This document shows positions 39,766-48,216 of a stretch of 64,000 nt of DNA, in pieces. The stretch spans positions 1,632,890 to 1,696,889 of the forward strand of contig NZ_CP132480.1 of assembly GCF_030770395.1 (NCBI RefSeq), given 5' to 3'. Origin of the DNA: Telluria beijingensis (GTDB taxonomy: Bacteria; Pseudomonadota; Gammaproteobacteria; Burkholderiales; Burkholderiaceae_D). The notes under the pieces were generated by a model, which saw only the letters and a list, made by a program, of their open reading frames with translations, did no database searches and was not told where the DNA came from. How positions within the stretch are numbered: position 1 is the stretch's first letter; every line of letters begins with the position of its first letter. The position numbers and the translations under genes are program-made.

Positions 39766-40509
39766 TCAGGCCGCGAAGCCGCCGTCGATCAACAGGTCGC
39801 CGCCGGTGACGTAGGCCGCTTCCGCGCCCGCCAGGTAGGCGACCATGGCCGCGATTTCTTCCGGCCGGCCATGGCGTTTGACGGCCATGTAGTCGTGCAG
39901 GCCGGCGCCGAACTCGGTGTTTTCCGGGTTCATGTCGGTGTCGACCGGGCCGGGCAGCACATTATTGATCGTGATCCCGCGCGGGCCCAGTTCGCGCGCC
40001 AGGCCCTGGGTCAGGCCGCTCAAGGCCGACTTGCTCATCGCGTACACCGAACCGCCGACCATCGGCATGCGCAGCGCATTGGTGCTGCTGATGTTGACGA
40101 TGCGTCCGCCTTGTCGCATGTGTGGCAGCACTGCCTTCACGCCGGCGAACACGGCGCGCACGTTCACCGCCACCGTCTTCTCGAAGTCTTCCAGCGTGAA
40201 ATCGTCGATCGGCCCGAACACGGCGACGCCGGCATTGTTGACCAGGATGTCGATGCGGCCGCGCGCCTGGACCACGGTGTCGATCGCGGCCTTGATCGCG
40301 GCCGGGTCGGCCGCATCGCTCCTGATCGCTTCGGCGCTGCCGCCCGCAGCCTTGATGTCAGCCACCAGCGTGTCGGCGGCGGCTGCCGATTGTTGATACG
40401 TCAGCGCCACGTGCGCGCCATCGGCTGCCAGGCGGCGTGCGATGGCGGCGCCGATGCCGCGTGAACCGCCAGTGACTACAGCAACTTTGCCTTCGAAGAC
40501 CTTGTTCAT
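39766..40509 (-). CDS. SDR-family oxidoreductase
   Basis: The 247-residue classical short-chain dehydrogenase has cofactor motif VTGGSRGIGAAIARRLA, NNAGVA, the catalytic Ser in VNISSTNALR and Tyr/Lys in YAMSKSALSG, and PGPVDTDMNPE. Arg in GGSRG suggests NADPH preference. The substrate is unknown. It is divergent from a LysR regulator that probably controls it. Confidence 0.9.
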   Translation of the reverse strand: MNKVFEGKVAVVTGGSRGIGAAIARRLAADGAHVALTYQQSAAAADTLVADIKAAGGSAEAIRSDAADPAAIKAAIDTVVQARGRIDILVNNAGVAVFGPIDDFTLEDFEKTVAVNVRAVFAGVKAVLPHMRQGGRIVNISSTNALRMPMVGGSVYAMSKSALSGLTQGLARELGPRGITINNVLPGPVDTDMNPENTEFGAGLHDYMAVKRHGRPEEIAAMVAYLAGAEAAYVTGGDLLIDGGFAA

Positions 40510-40563
40510 GATGAGCTTCCCTAGGTGTGTTTGAATGAGCGTCCAGTATGCTGCGGACCTGGA

Positions 40564-40601
40564 GTTGAAACTAGCCAGTCGTAAGTCGCATGACTTTCAA
40601 C
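40564..40601. promoter_or_regulatory. Dyad between the SDR and lysR genes
   Basis: GTTGAAA (40564-40570) faces TTTCAAC (40595-40601), with AGTC / GACT nested inside. The placement in the divergent promoter region suits LysR binding. TATAAA follows at 40609. Confidence 0.5.
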
Positions 40602-40644
40602 TGCAGGTATAAAATTTGACCGACATCACCCCAGGGAATGCGCC

Positions 40645-41589
40645 ATGCCGGAATCGATCAGCCATCTCGTCTCCTTCATCTACAGCGCCGAGGAGGGCGG
40701 CTTCTCGCCGGCCGCGCGCCGGCTCGGCCTGAGCCCGGCCGCGGTCAGCAAGAACGTCGCCCGCCTCGAGCAGCACCTAGGCGTGCGCCTGTTCCAGCGC
40801 ACCACGCGCCAGCTGCGCCTGACGAGCGAGGGCGAGCGCTACCTGCACGAAGTGGCCGAGCCATGGAAGCGCATCGAGGAGGCAACGCAGGCCACGCGCC
40901 AGGGCGCGGGCCAGCCGGGAGGAACCCTGAAGATCGCCATGGCGCCGCTGGTAGGCCGGACGTATTTCGTGCCGATGCTGGAGGAATTCCTGCGACGCTA
41001 TCCGGCCATCGTGCCCGACCTGCACGTCGAGAACCGCCAGGTCGACCTGGTCGGGGAGGGCTTCGACGTGGCGATCGGCGGCGGCGTCGACCTGAACGAG
41101 GGCATGGTGGCGCGCGAACTGACGACCGTGCACAGCATCGTCGTCGCCAGTCCCGCCTACCTGGCGGAACGCGGCTGGCCAGCGGGGCCGGATGAACTTG
41201 CGCGCCATGCCGGCATCGCGCGCCGCGCGGTGGGCAGTGGCCGCCTGCTGGGCTGGACGCTGCGCCACTCGGATGGCCAGCAGGCGCCGATCGAATTGCG
41301 CACGGTGGCGGTGTGCGACGACCCGGAAGCGATGGCGCAGGCGGCGCTGGCCGGCGTGGGGGTGACGGTGCTGCCGTTGCCCCACGCCCAGCCTTTCCTG
41401 CGCAGCGGGGCGCTGGTCAACGTGCTGCCGGGCTGGCATGTGCAGGGGCGGGCGCTATGCCTGTACTACGCCAGCCGCAGGCTGTTGCCGGCCAAGACGC
41501 GGGTGTTCATCGATTTCGTGGTGGAGCGTTTCGAGACGCTGGGACTGGCGCGGCAGTTCACGACGCCGGATCGACCGGAAGGCCTGTAG
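40645..41589 (+). CDS. LysR-family transcriptional regulator
   Basis: The 314-residue protein has the LysR N-terminal winged helix (SFIYSAEEGGFSPAARRLGLSPAAVSKNVARLEQHLGVRLFQRTTRQLRLT) and a periplasmic-binding-fold effector domain (GTLKIAMAPLVGRTYFVPMLEEFLRRYP). It belongs to the DsdC/AaeR-like branch with the typical QRTTRQ motif. It is divergent from the SDR gene, its likely target. Confidence 0.92.
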   Translation: MPESISHLVSFIYSAEEGGFSPAARRLGLSPAAVSKNVARLEQHLGVRLFQRTTRQLRLTSEGERYLHEVAEPWKRIEEATQATRQGAGQPGGTLKIAMAPLVGRTYFVPMLEEFLRRYPAIVPDLHVENRQVDLVGEGFDVAIGGGVDLNEGMVARELTTVHSIVVASPAYLAERGWPAGPDELARHAGIARRAVGSGRLLGWTLRHSDGQQAPIELRTVAVCDDPEAMAQAALAGVGVTVLPLPHAQPFLRSGALVNVLPGWHVQGRALCLYYASRRLLPAKTRVFIDFVVERFETLGLARQFTTPDRPEGL

Positions 41590-41628
41590 AAGGTCGATAC
41601 CCCCGCCGCAGCGGGGGCATGAAGCGCG

Positions 41629-42882
41629 TCAGTGGAAGTGCTCGGTACCGGTCGGTGCGTCTTCCGGCATTTCGGCATGTACCAGTTCGCCGGTAGGATC
41701 GGCAAACAGGGGAGAGCCGCAATCGTCGCAATACTCGGCCACGTAGCGTTCGTTGATGCGCTTGATGTGGGCGATGCCGGCGTCGTTCAGGTGGGCCGCG
41801 ATCTCGTTGATCGGCGACAGCGGCGTGGCCTGGACCGCCAGCGGGCCTTCCATCGGCGTGCCGTTCTCGTCTTCTTGCCCGTACAGCGGCCAGACGATGC
41901 CATAGATCACGTCGGCACTCTGGCGCATGGTGAACGAGATGCGGTATTCGTCGATCTGGATGTCCGGCGCTTCTTCGCCGAAGCCGGCGATCACGGCGCG
42001 CAGGTCGGACGCTTCCACGCCCAGCGTATTGGTCAGGTAGTGCACGGCTGCGCGGATCGAGATCGGGCGAATGAGTTTGTCGGCTTCGCGGCAGGCCACG
42101 TAATACGCTTCCGGCAGCAGCAGCTCGATGCCGCAGCCCGGCAGCAGGCGCGCGACATTTGCGGTCGCCTGCGCGCGCCACTGCTCGAGGCTGCGCTCGC
42201 GCTCTTCGGCGAAGCGCAGCTGATGCTGCGGCTCTTGCCAGCGGAACAGCGGCTCGCCGACCGGGGCCACGACCGCGACCAGCAGGTAACGGGTGTCGGC
42301 CAGGAAGGGTGCGGTCTCGTCGAGGTGCGGCGCCGGCTTGATGGTGCCGCCCTTGTGGGCGGCTGCCGCCAGCTTTTGCGTCAGCGCCGCGGTTTCGGCG
42401 TGGGTGCGCGGCAGCTGGTCGAGCGAGTACAGCGTCGGCGCCATCGCCATCTTCGTGCCCTCGGCCAGCAGGTGGGCCGAGAAATGGGCGCCCAGCGTCG
42501 ACAGCAGGTCGTTCGGGATGGTGCCGGTGGCGATCGAGAAGCGGGTCCAGGCGAGGATCGGTGCCGCGACCAGCAGGGCTTGCCAGGTGACGTCGCCGCC
42601 GCCGGCCTGCTCGACCATGGTCGACGATTCGCTCACCGCCTCGACGGTATCCATCAGCACGTCGTAGGAGGCGAGGTCGTCCTTGAAGAGAAGGTTCAGG
42701 GCGCTGTCGATGCTGTCCTGGTGATTGGTCTTGAGCAGCTTTTGCAGCTGCGTGTCCAGCTGGCGTTCCCACGCGCGCTCTTCGGCGCGGCTGGCAGCTT
42801 GCATGAGGGCTTGCGAGAGGCTGACGAGGCGCTGGCTTTCTGCGGAAAGTTTTGGAGTTGAATCTTTGGAAGGACGACGCAT
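41629..42882 (-). CDS. DUF2863-like protein
   Basis: The 417-residue protein begins MRRPSKDSTPKLSAESQRLVSLSQALMQAASRAEERAWERQLD and looks soluble and alpha/beta. It has a conserved-looking centre (LLVAAPILAWTRFSIATGTIP; TKMAMAPTLYSLDQLPRTHAET). A CDDCGSPLF motif near the C-terminus could bind metal. I match it from memory to DUF2863 of betaproteobacteria, whose role is unknown. Confidence 0.65.
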   Translation of the reverse strand: MRRPSKDSTPKLSAESQRLVSLSQALMQAASRAEERAWERQLDTQLQKLLKTNHQDSIDSALNLLFKDDLASYDVLMDTVEAVSESSTMVEQAGGGDVTWQALLVAAPILAWTRFSIATGTIPNDLLSTLGAHFSAHLLAEGTKMAMAPTLYSLDQLPRTHAETAALTQKLAAAAHKGGTIKPAPHLDETAPFLADTRYLLVAVVAPVGEPLFRWQEPQHQLRFAEERERSLEQWRAQATANVARLLPGCGIELLLPEAYYVACREADKLIRPISIRAAVHYLTNTLGVEASDLRAVIAGFGEEAPDIQIDEYRISFTMRQSADVIYGIVWPLYGQEDENGTPMEGPLAVQATPLSPINEIAAHLNDAGIAHIKRINERYVAEYCDDCGSPLFADPTGELVHAEMPEDAPTGTEHFH

Positions 42883-43028
42883 GGCGCTGGTAGGTCTCTT
42901 GTCAGTGAATGGTTCGAAAGTCCGAGGGTCGATGATAAACCCATATCCCCGGTATTGTAGTTGATTCGGCTACAGGTCATGAACAATGGCTGTCATGGCA
43001 ACCTTACGAAAGAAGTACGCGTGAACGC

Positions 43029-43057
43029 TTGCACAATGCGCGAACAGGGTACATAAT
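43029..43057 (+). promoter_or_regulatory. Candidate sigma-70 promoter under Fur control
   Basis: TTGCAC (43029-43034) and CATAAT (43052-43057) are separated by 17 nt. The -10 box is 5/6 consensus; the -35 is weaker. Expected transcription start is ~43064. Confidence 0.55.
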
Positions 43058-43073
43058 GAGAATAATTCTCATT
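43055..43073. promoter_or_regulatory. Fur box
   Basis: AATGAGAATAATTCTCATT is a perfect 19-bp palindrome and a near-ideal Fur site. It overlaps the -10 box and start point, the usual geometry for iron-dependent repression. Confidence 0.88.
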
Positions 43074-43241
43074 CAAACATGTTTGGGAATTGATTGGAGT
43101 GTTCAAGTTGTGTTTCCAACTTGTGTTGCAAGCTGTAGCCGTTGGCGACCGGGAAAGCGCTAACGGATGTTTCTCACGGAGTACCACCCCCGCCGGGCAA
43201 CCGGATTCGCCCCTCCTGGCTGTGCCAGGGGGGATTTTTTT
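43064..43241 (+). ncRNA. Candidate iron-repressed small RNA
   Basis: The ~178-nt segment from the predicted start to the terminator holds no plausible protein. It can fold into stem-loop 1 (CAAGTTG 43104-43110 with CAACTTG 43117-43123) and stem-loop 2 (CCGTTGGCG 43139-43147 with CGCTAACGG 43158-43166, nine pairs with one G-U). A single-stranded C-rich stretch (about 43181-43207) and a terminator hairpin with a U7 tail follow. This resembles Hfq-dependent iron-sparing RNAs such as RyhB, PrrF, NrrF and BrrF in architecture, not in any sequence I can recall. It could instead be a piuC leader. Confidence 0.6.
43211..43241 (+). terminator. Rho-independent terminator upstream of piuC
   Basis: A 10-bp stem (43211-43220 with 43224-43233, one G-U pair) with a UGU loop is followed by A and T7. 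It ends 23 nt before the piuC start codon and after no recognisable coding gene. Confidence 0.9.
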
Positions 43242-43264
43242 ATTGGCGCAGTGAATACAACGAC

Positions 43265-43948
43265 ATGATGCTGCATATCCCTGGCGTGCTGACGCCGGAA
43301 CAGGTGGCCCACATCCGCGCACGCATGGCCGGCGCACCCGAATGGCTGGACGGCCGCGAGAGCGTGGGCCCGCAAGGCGCGCAGGTCAAGCGCAACCGGC
43401 AACTGGGCGAGGGCACGCCGCTGGCCGTCGAACTGGGCCAGATCGTCAGTGCGGCCCTGATGGCGAACCCGCTGTTCTTTTCCTGCGCGTTGCCGCTGCG
43501 GGTGCTGGCGCCCTATTTCAATGCCTACGGCGGCGGCGAGCATTACGGGCTGCACGTGGATGGCGCGATCCGGGCCCAGCGGGCGGGCGGGGCGCCGGTG
43601 CGGGCCGATGTGTCAACCACGGTGTTCCTGAGCGAGCCCGAGGACTACGATGGTGGCGAACTGGAAGTGGTCGATCTGTACGGCACCCACGAGGTCAAGC
43701 TGGCGGCGGGCGATGCGATCGTGTATTCGTCGGGCAGCGTGCACCAGGTGCGGCCGGTGACGCGCGGCGAACGGGTGGCGTCGTTCCTGTGGACCCAGAG
43801 CATGGTGCGTGACGACGGCAGGCGCGCGATGCTGTTCGATCTGGATGCGCAGATACAGAAGCTGCGTGCGCAGCATGGCGACTCGGAGATCACGGTGGGC
43901 TTGACGGCGCATTATCACAACCTGCTCCGGATGTGGGCCGAGGTGTAA
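43265..43948 (+). CDS. piuC: Fe(II)/2-oxoglutarate-dependent hydroxylase, PiuC/YbiX type
   Basis: The 227-residue protein has the family length. Iron ligands are His and Asp in [10 protein letters not shown] and a distal His in [16 protein letters not shown], whose Arg binds 2-oxoglutarate. PiuC genes are iron-regulated and usually accompany siderophore receptors; none is adjacent here. No Shine-Dalgarno is obvious, and a strong terminator sits immediately upstream, so expression depends on read-through, processing or an unseen promoter. Confidence 0.88.
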   Translation: MMLHIPGVLTPEQVAHIRARMAGAPEWLDGRESVGPQGAQVKRNRQLGEGTPLAVELGQIVSAALMANPLFFSCALPLRVLAPYFNAYGGGEHYGLHVDGAIRAQRAGGAPVRADVSTTVFLSEPEDYDGGELEVVDLYGTHEVKLAAGDAIVYSSGSVHQVRPVTRGERVASFLWTQSMVRDDGRRAMLFDLDAQIQKLRAQHGDSEITVGLTAHYHNLLRMWAEV

Positions 43949-43958
43949 GGCTGCCATT

Positions 43959-43985
43959 CCCGATGCGTTAGCATCGGGGGATTTG
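43959..43985 (+). terminator. Weak terminator-like hairpin after piuC
   Basis: CCCGATGC / GCATCGGG form an 8-bp stem around GTTA, followed by GGATTTG, a poor T-run. Confidence 0.4.
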
Positions 43986-44060
43986 ACCATTCTCAACGAT
44001 GTCCGCTTAGAGGGTGCCAGAATTCATGCTTATTCCGGTGGGAAATAACTGGAGGCTAGT

Positions 44061-46727
44061 GTGGATATCGCTCGCGAACTCAGAAGTCTCATCGAGACTG
44101 GAACTGACCTCAACGCTGATAGCCGCCCGATCCGGCTGCGGCTTTTCCATCAGGGTAAACAGAGCGGCAATATTCTGCTGCCCCAGTCGATTAGTGGTAC
44201 CGAAACCGTATGTGGCGGCTTCAAGTACCAGGTCGACTGTGTGGCGACCTCTTGCAAGCTCCCCCTGAAAGAGTTTATCGGCCTGCCGGCCACGCTGGAA
44301 TTCGTCAACGACCGAAGGCAGTTGCGCCACATAAGCGGGATCGTCGCGCAGGCGAGTTCGGGCGAGTCCGACGGCGCCATCTCCAGCTATCGCATCGTCA
44401 TCTGCGACGCGATGACGATCATGGAGCAGCGAGTCAATACGCGTGTGTTCCGGCGTTTGAGCTGGCCTCAAATCGTGATCGTCGTGCTGAAGGAATGGTT
44501 GCAGATACACGGGGTGCTGGCCGGGGCCTTCGACTATGAATTTGCAGATGGTTTTCGGCTTGAGAACTATTCGGAGCGCGAGCAGACGGTGCAGTTCAAC
44601 GAATCCGATGCGGCCTTCGTGCGCCGTCTTCTCGGTCGTTCCGGCATTGCATGGTTCTTTCGATCCGGCGGTAGCCGCGCATTGCAGCACAATCGCCAGG
44701 CGGGCGAGTCGATGGCGATACATACGCTCGTGCTGCTCGACGCGCGAAGCAGTCTTGCGCGGAACGATGCCGGCGTTGTTCGTTATCACCGCGATGACGC
44801 TACCGAACAACGCGACTCCATCACGCGATGGGGAGCCGTGCGTAAGCTCCAGGCAGGTGGCACCAGTGTATTCAGCTGGGATTATAAGCAGCCTGCGAAT
44901 ACCCCATTGATGCTCGTCGAGGCGCCGGGAAAGATCGATCAGGGACGGTCGGGTAACCGGTTGGCCGGCGGATTGCAGGAATACATCGTCGAATCTCCGC
45001 ATGTCGCGACGAACAGCGACGAACTGTATCGTAGTGGCCTGCTTCGCATGCAGCGCAAGGAACTCGATGCGAAATGCTTTGTTGGGGAGGGAACGGTACG
45101 CGATTTTCGTGTGGGTGAATACTTCACGATCACGAACCATCCAGAGATCGACGGCCATCTCGTTGCCGACCGCGATTTCGTCATCACGGCACTCGAGATC
45201 AGGGCACGGAACAACTTGCCGCGAAGTCTGGAAGAGCGGGTGCAGCGCCTATTTGCGAACAGTGGCTGGGGGGAAGATCAAGAAAGCAGGAATGGCGGGG
45301 ACAGAAACGCGCATCCGTTCCAGATGCGATTCGAGGCCGTCCGGCGTGCCATTCCGATCGTTCCGGCATTCGATCCGCGGATCGATCTGCGCGATCCCGG
45401 CCTTCAGACTGCACTTGTGGTCGGCGGGAAAAACGAGACCGTTCATTGCGATGAATATGGTCGCGTAAAAATCCGATTTCCAGCAACGCGTCCGGCTGAC
45501 CACCAGCACACGGGCGGTGCCGGCGCGTCGGATACGGACTCGGATTCAGCCTGGGTGAGGGTGGCAAGCAACTGGGCCGGCACAGGGGATTCACATTGCG
45601 GCACTCTCGGCCTGCCACGTGTGGGGACGGAGGTGCTGGTCGCGTTCATCGGCGGCGACCCGGATAAGCCCATCGTCATCTCCCAGCTATATAACGCACA
45701 TGCCTTGCCACCGCCGTTGAGCAAGAACGCGAACCTGCCAACGACACGCTACCTGTCGGGCATACGTAGCCAGGAGATTCAAGGCTGGCGCGCCAATCAA
45801 CTCCGACTCGACGACACGCCGCAAGAAATCAGCGCGCAGTTGGCGAGTGACGACGGTGCGTCGCAACTCAATCTGGGATGGCTGACGCATCCGAGAGGCG
45901 AGCGTCGCCAGCCGCGTGGCGAAGGCGCGGAGCTGCGCAGCGACCACGCGGTAGCGATTCGTGGCGGTAAAGGTGTGCTGATCACTGCCGATGGCCGTTC
46001 CAAGGCCGAAGGTAATCAGTTGGAGCGGGCCGAGTTGCTAGGGCTTGCCGACGGATTGCGCGATATCGCGGACCAGCTGGCAAAGCTGGCCGAAACGCAT
46101 GCCAAGGATCCGGACAATGGCCCGTTGCTGGGTCAACTGGTGGACAAGCTCAGGCATCTGGATCACGGAACCAATGCCGTCGAAGGCGGCTCAGGTGGCG
46201 CCCCCATTGTTGCCATCAGCGGACCGGCTGGGATCGTCATGGCAAGCTCGGAAAGCCTGGCGTTGGGCGCGGAGAAGAATATCGATATGGTCGCGGCTGC
46301 GGATACGCATCTGGCTGCGGGCGGACGGACGACGGTGCGAGCGGCCAAGGGGCTCAGCGCATTCGCGAATGACGGTGGTATCAAACACATCGCGGCTAGG
46401 GGCGATATACAGACGGAAGCGCAGGATGGTGTCGTCAATCTGATAGCGCAGAAGGTCATGGAGCTGATCAGCAATACAGATTGGATCAATATCAAAGCCA
46501 GAAAGGGTGTCCGGATCTATGGCGGTGGCAGTGAGTTGAAGATTAGCGCCGAAGGCATTGTCGGCAACACGACTGGCAATAGTCATATGCATGCGGCTGA
46601 TCACCAGACCTTTGCCAAGAAGGCGTCCGAGGTGCAGTTTCCTGACGAGCTGCCGCATCACGATATTTGCATTCCTTGCATGCTCGCGGCGGCGCGTGCG
46701 CATAGTCCATTGGTGGAGGCGGAATGA
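44061..46727 (+). CDS. vgrG: Type VI secretion tip protein VgrG
   Basis: The 888-residue protein has the gp27-like N-terminal module (FHQGKQSGNILLPQSISGTETVCGGFKYQVDC...; QFNESDAAFVRRLLGRSGIAWFF) and the gp5-like OB fold (VHCDEYGRVKIRFPATRPAD; GTEVLVAFIGGDPDKPIVISQLYNA). The C-terminal DUF2345 beta-helix region carries the repetitive KNIDMVAAADTHLAAGGRT. It ends HHDICIPCMLAAARAHSPLVE, with no added effector domain. The GTG start has GGAGG 5 nt upstream. No T6SS core genes are nearby, so this is an orphan islet; it overlaps the next gene by ATGA. Confidence 0.95.
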   Translation: MDIARELRSLIETGTDLNADSRPIRLRLFHQGKQSGNILLPQSISGTETVCGGFKYQVDCVATSCKLPLKEFIGLPATLEFVNDRRQLRHISGIVAQASSGESDGAISSYRIVICDAMTIMEQRVNTRVFRRLSWPQIVIVVLKEWLQIHGVLAGAFDYEFADGFRLENYSEREQTVQFNESDAAFVRRLLGRSGIAWFFRSGGSRALQHNRQAGESMAIHTLVLLDARSSLARNDAGVVRYHRDDATEQRDSITRWGAVRKLQAGGTSVFSWDYKQPANTPLMLVEAPGKIDQGRSGNRLAGGLQEYIVESPHVATNSDELYRSGLLRMQRKELDAKCFVGEGTVRDFRVGEYFTITNHPEIDGHLVADRDFVITALEIRARNNLPRSLEERVQRLFANSGWGEDQESRNGGDRNAHPFQMRFEAVRRAIPIVPAFDPRIDLRDPGLQTALVVGGKNETVHCDEYGRVKIRFPATRPADHQHTGGAGASDTDSDSAWVRVASNWAGTGDSHCGTLGLPRVGTEVLVAFIGGDPDKPIVISQLYNAHALPPPLSKNANLPTTRYLSGIRSQEIQGWRANQLRLDDTPQEISAQLASDDGASQLNLGWLTHPRGERRQPRGEGAELRSDHAVAIRGGKGVLITADGRSKAEGNQLERAELLGLADGLRDIADQLAKLAETHAKDPDNGPLLGQLVDKLRHLDHGTNAVEGGSGGAPIVAISGPAGIVMASSESLALGAEKNIDMVAAADTHLAAGGRTTVRAAKGLSAFANDGGIKHIAARGDIQTEAQDGVVNLIAQKVMELISNTDWINIKARKGVRIYGGGSELKISAEGIVGNTTGNSHMHAADHQTFAKKASEVQFPDELPHHDICIPCMLAAARAHSPLVEAE

Positions 46728-47530
46728 GTGACAGACCCGCAAGAGCGTTCACCTACTTATTGGTTGACAACGGGCTATTGCAAGAGGTTTCAGCTGGATA
46801 TGAAGAGGACGATGCAAAGCGCCGGCCTGTATGGCTTGAACCAATATATGGGGAGCGCGCACTGAAGGTGAGCCCATTGTTGATAGATATCGAAGCGGCT
46901 GACGAATCGGGAGATATCGAACTGGTCATGCGCTATCTGAACGCCCGCAAGCCGGCATTGCACGCTTCCATTATTGAAAGTAGCTTGAATCTTACAAACG
47001 CTGCTCAGCATCTGCGCCGCTTCATTTTCATCCTCGATCCAGAGGGAAAACAATTCACGCTCAGGTTCGCAGATGGTGCGGTCCTTGGGCCATTGTCGAG
47101 CATTCTTACTGCGGCGCAGTGGGCCACCATGAAGGGGCCGATATCTCGTTGGGGGATTCATGACCGGTCGGGGTCGATTGTTTACTTATCGCCAGGCGAA
47201 CAATACCTACAGGTGCCGACGCCCTTGACGCTCGACAGGGAGCAATTGGCGGCGCTAGATGAAGCAAGCGAGCCAGATCACTTCATCGCGAAGGTGAGAA
47301 TGATGCGCCACGATAAGTCTCTGCCTGGCACGCCGGTCGAACAGTATACATGGGCGCTAAAAGCACGGCAGATATGGCGTCTGAAGAATATTACCAGTTC
47401 GCTCATCCTGGAGCGTCTAACGGAAGCTGCTTTGATTACACGTGGCAAGGTGTTGCAGGATGATGATATTGAGCATCTTCTTGAGACAGATAATCCTGCA
47501 GAATCTCAGGAGGGATTGAGTGAATTATGA
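46724..47530 (+). CDS. DUF4123 T6SS effector chaperone (TEC/Tap)
   Basis: The 268-residue protein starts by ATGA overlap with vgrG and has a DUF4123-type N-terminal half (FTYLLVDNGLLQEVSAGYEEDD... WLEPIYGERALKVSPLLIDIE; RFIFILDPEGKQFTLRFADGAVLGPL). Such chaperones load a cognate effector onto VgrG. Here the cognate cargo is presumably the lipase at 48213. GC content starts to fall within this gene. Confidence 0.85.
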   Translation: MSDRPARAFTYLLVDNGLLQEVSAGYEEDDAKRRPVWLEPIYGERALKVSPLLIDIEAADESGDIELVMRYLNARKPALHASIIESSLNLTNAAQHLRRFIFILDPEGKQFTLRFADGAVLGPLSSILTAAQWATMKGPISRWGIHDRSGSIVYLSPGEQYLQVPTPLTLDREQLAALDEASEPDHFIAKVRMMRHDKSLPGTPVEQYTWALKARQIWRLKNITSSLILERLTEAALITRGKVLQDDDIEHLLETDNPAESQEGLSEL

Positions 47531-47595
47531 GGTGATCTTGAAATGGTCAGAGTCCCGAATGGGAGGCTTCCGTTTGTTGGCTAGGAGTGAATTCG

Positions 47596-48216
47596 ATGAA
47601 TATGTTAAGCAAGGGACGCGGTTGGATGATAACGGCGCTTGGAGTCGTCGTGGTAGTCTTGTTGGCTATAATTGGATCAAAAAAACTGAAGGACAAAGAA
47701 CAGGAGAGCCATTTTCTTGCTGACGTGGTAGGAGTCCATCACCTTGGTCCTGATTATAGGATTGGAAATTTTTATATAAATAAAGGTATTGGGGATAGTG
47801 TTGGGGAAGGCGGGGGAGGCGGCAGCAGAAGATGTTGTGTAAGTTTGCCAAATAAATTCAACCCAAAACTGAAAGCGGATGTGCGCTGGGAGGTTTGGCG
47901 TGCCGTCAGAGAAGTAGGTTCAATATTGCCAACGACGAACAGAGTGGAAGGTATATACCAAGCAGTCGTGCCAGTGGAACAATACACTGATGTAGGGGAT
48001 TTCTATGTACACTTTTTCCCAAACGGACGTGTACGAATTGTCATAAGCAAATACTCATCCAGTGGGAATCTCCATCCTATACGCCTTGATGATTCTTTAG
48101 CTGCTCAGCAGTCGACATCAGGTCATAAAATCGCAGCAATGTTCAGCGAGGTCGAAGTGGAAGAGTTTCAGCGGCAAGCGGATGAGGATAGGAAATTATA
48201 CGGAGACTGGAAATGA
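47596..48216 (+). CDS. Membrane-anchored DUF3304-like protein, candidate Tle immunity
   Basis: The 206-residue protein starts MNMLSKGRGW, has one N-terminal membrane anchor (MITALGVVVVVLLAIIGSKK) and a presumed periplasmic domain with a Gly-rich loop followed by two Cys (GGGGGSRRCCVSLP). The domain includes KADVRWEVWRAVRE and GDFYVHFFPNGRVRIVIS. DUF3304 proteins are encoded next to T6SS lipases, and a periplasmic anchor suits neutralising a periplasm-acting phospholipase. AGGAG 8 nt upstream sets the start. It overlaps the lipase by ATGA, as expected for co-produced immunity. Confidence 0.75.
   Translation: MNMLSKGRGWMITALGVVVVVLLAIIGSKKLKDKEQESHFLADVVGVHHLGPDYRIGNFYINKGIGDSVGEGGGGGSRRCCVSLPNKFNPKLKADVRWEVWRAVREVGSILPTTNRVEGIYQAVVPVEQYTDVGDFYVHFFPNGRVRIVISKYSSSGNLHPIRLDDSLAAQQSTSGHKIAAMFSEVEVEEFQRQADEDRKLYGDWK

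Noticed and set aside
43168..43269. A 33-codon frame inside the candidate Fur-regulated RNA
   Set aside because: It runs straight through the terminator hairpin and T-run, lacks a Shine-Dalgarno and gives low-information sequence.
44061..46727. VgrG as an evolved VgrG with its own C-terminal toxin
   Set aside because: The protein ends within the usual DUF2345 tail (HHDICIPCMLAAARAHSP) and the length fits a plain VgrG with DUF2345.
47520..47723. A 67-codon plus-strand frame starting with GTG at the end of the DUF4123 gene
   Set aside because: The overlapping frame from 47596 has a ribosome binding site, a membrane anchor and full-length coupling to tle1. The 67-codon frame shows no domain and no good upstream ribosome binding site.
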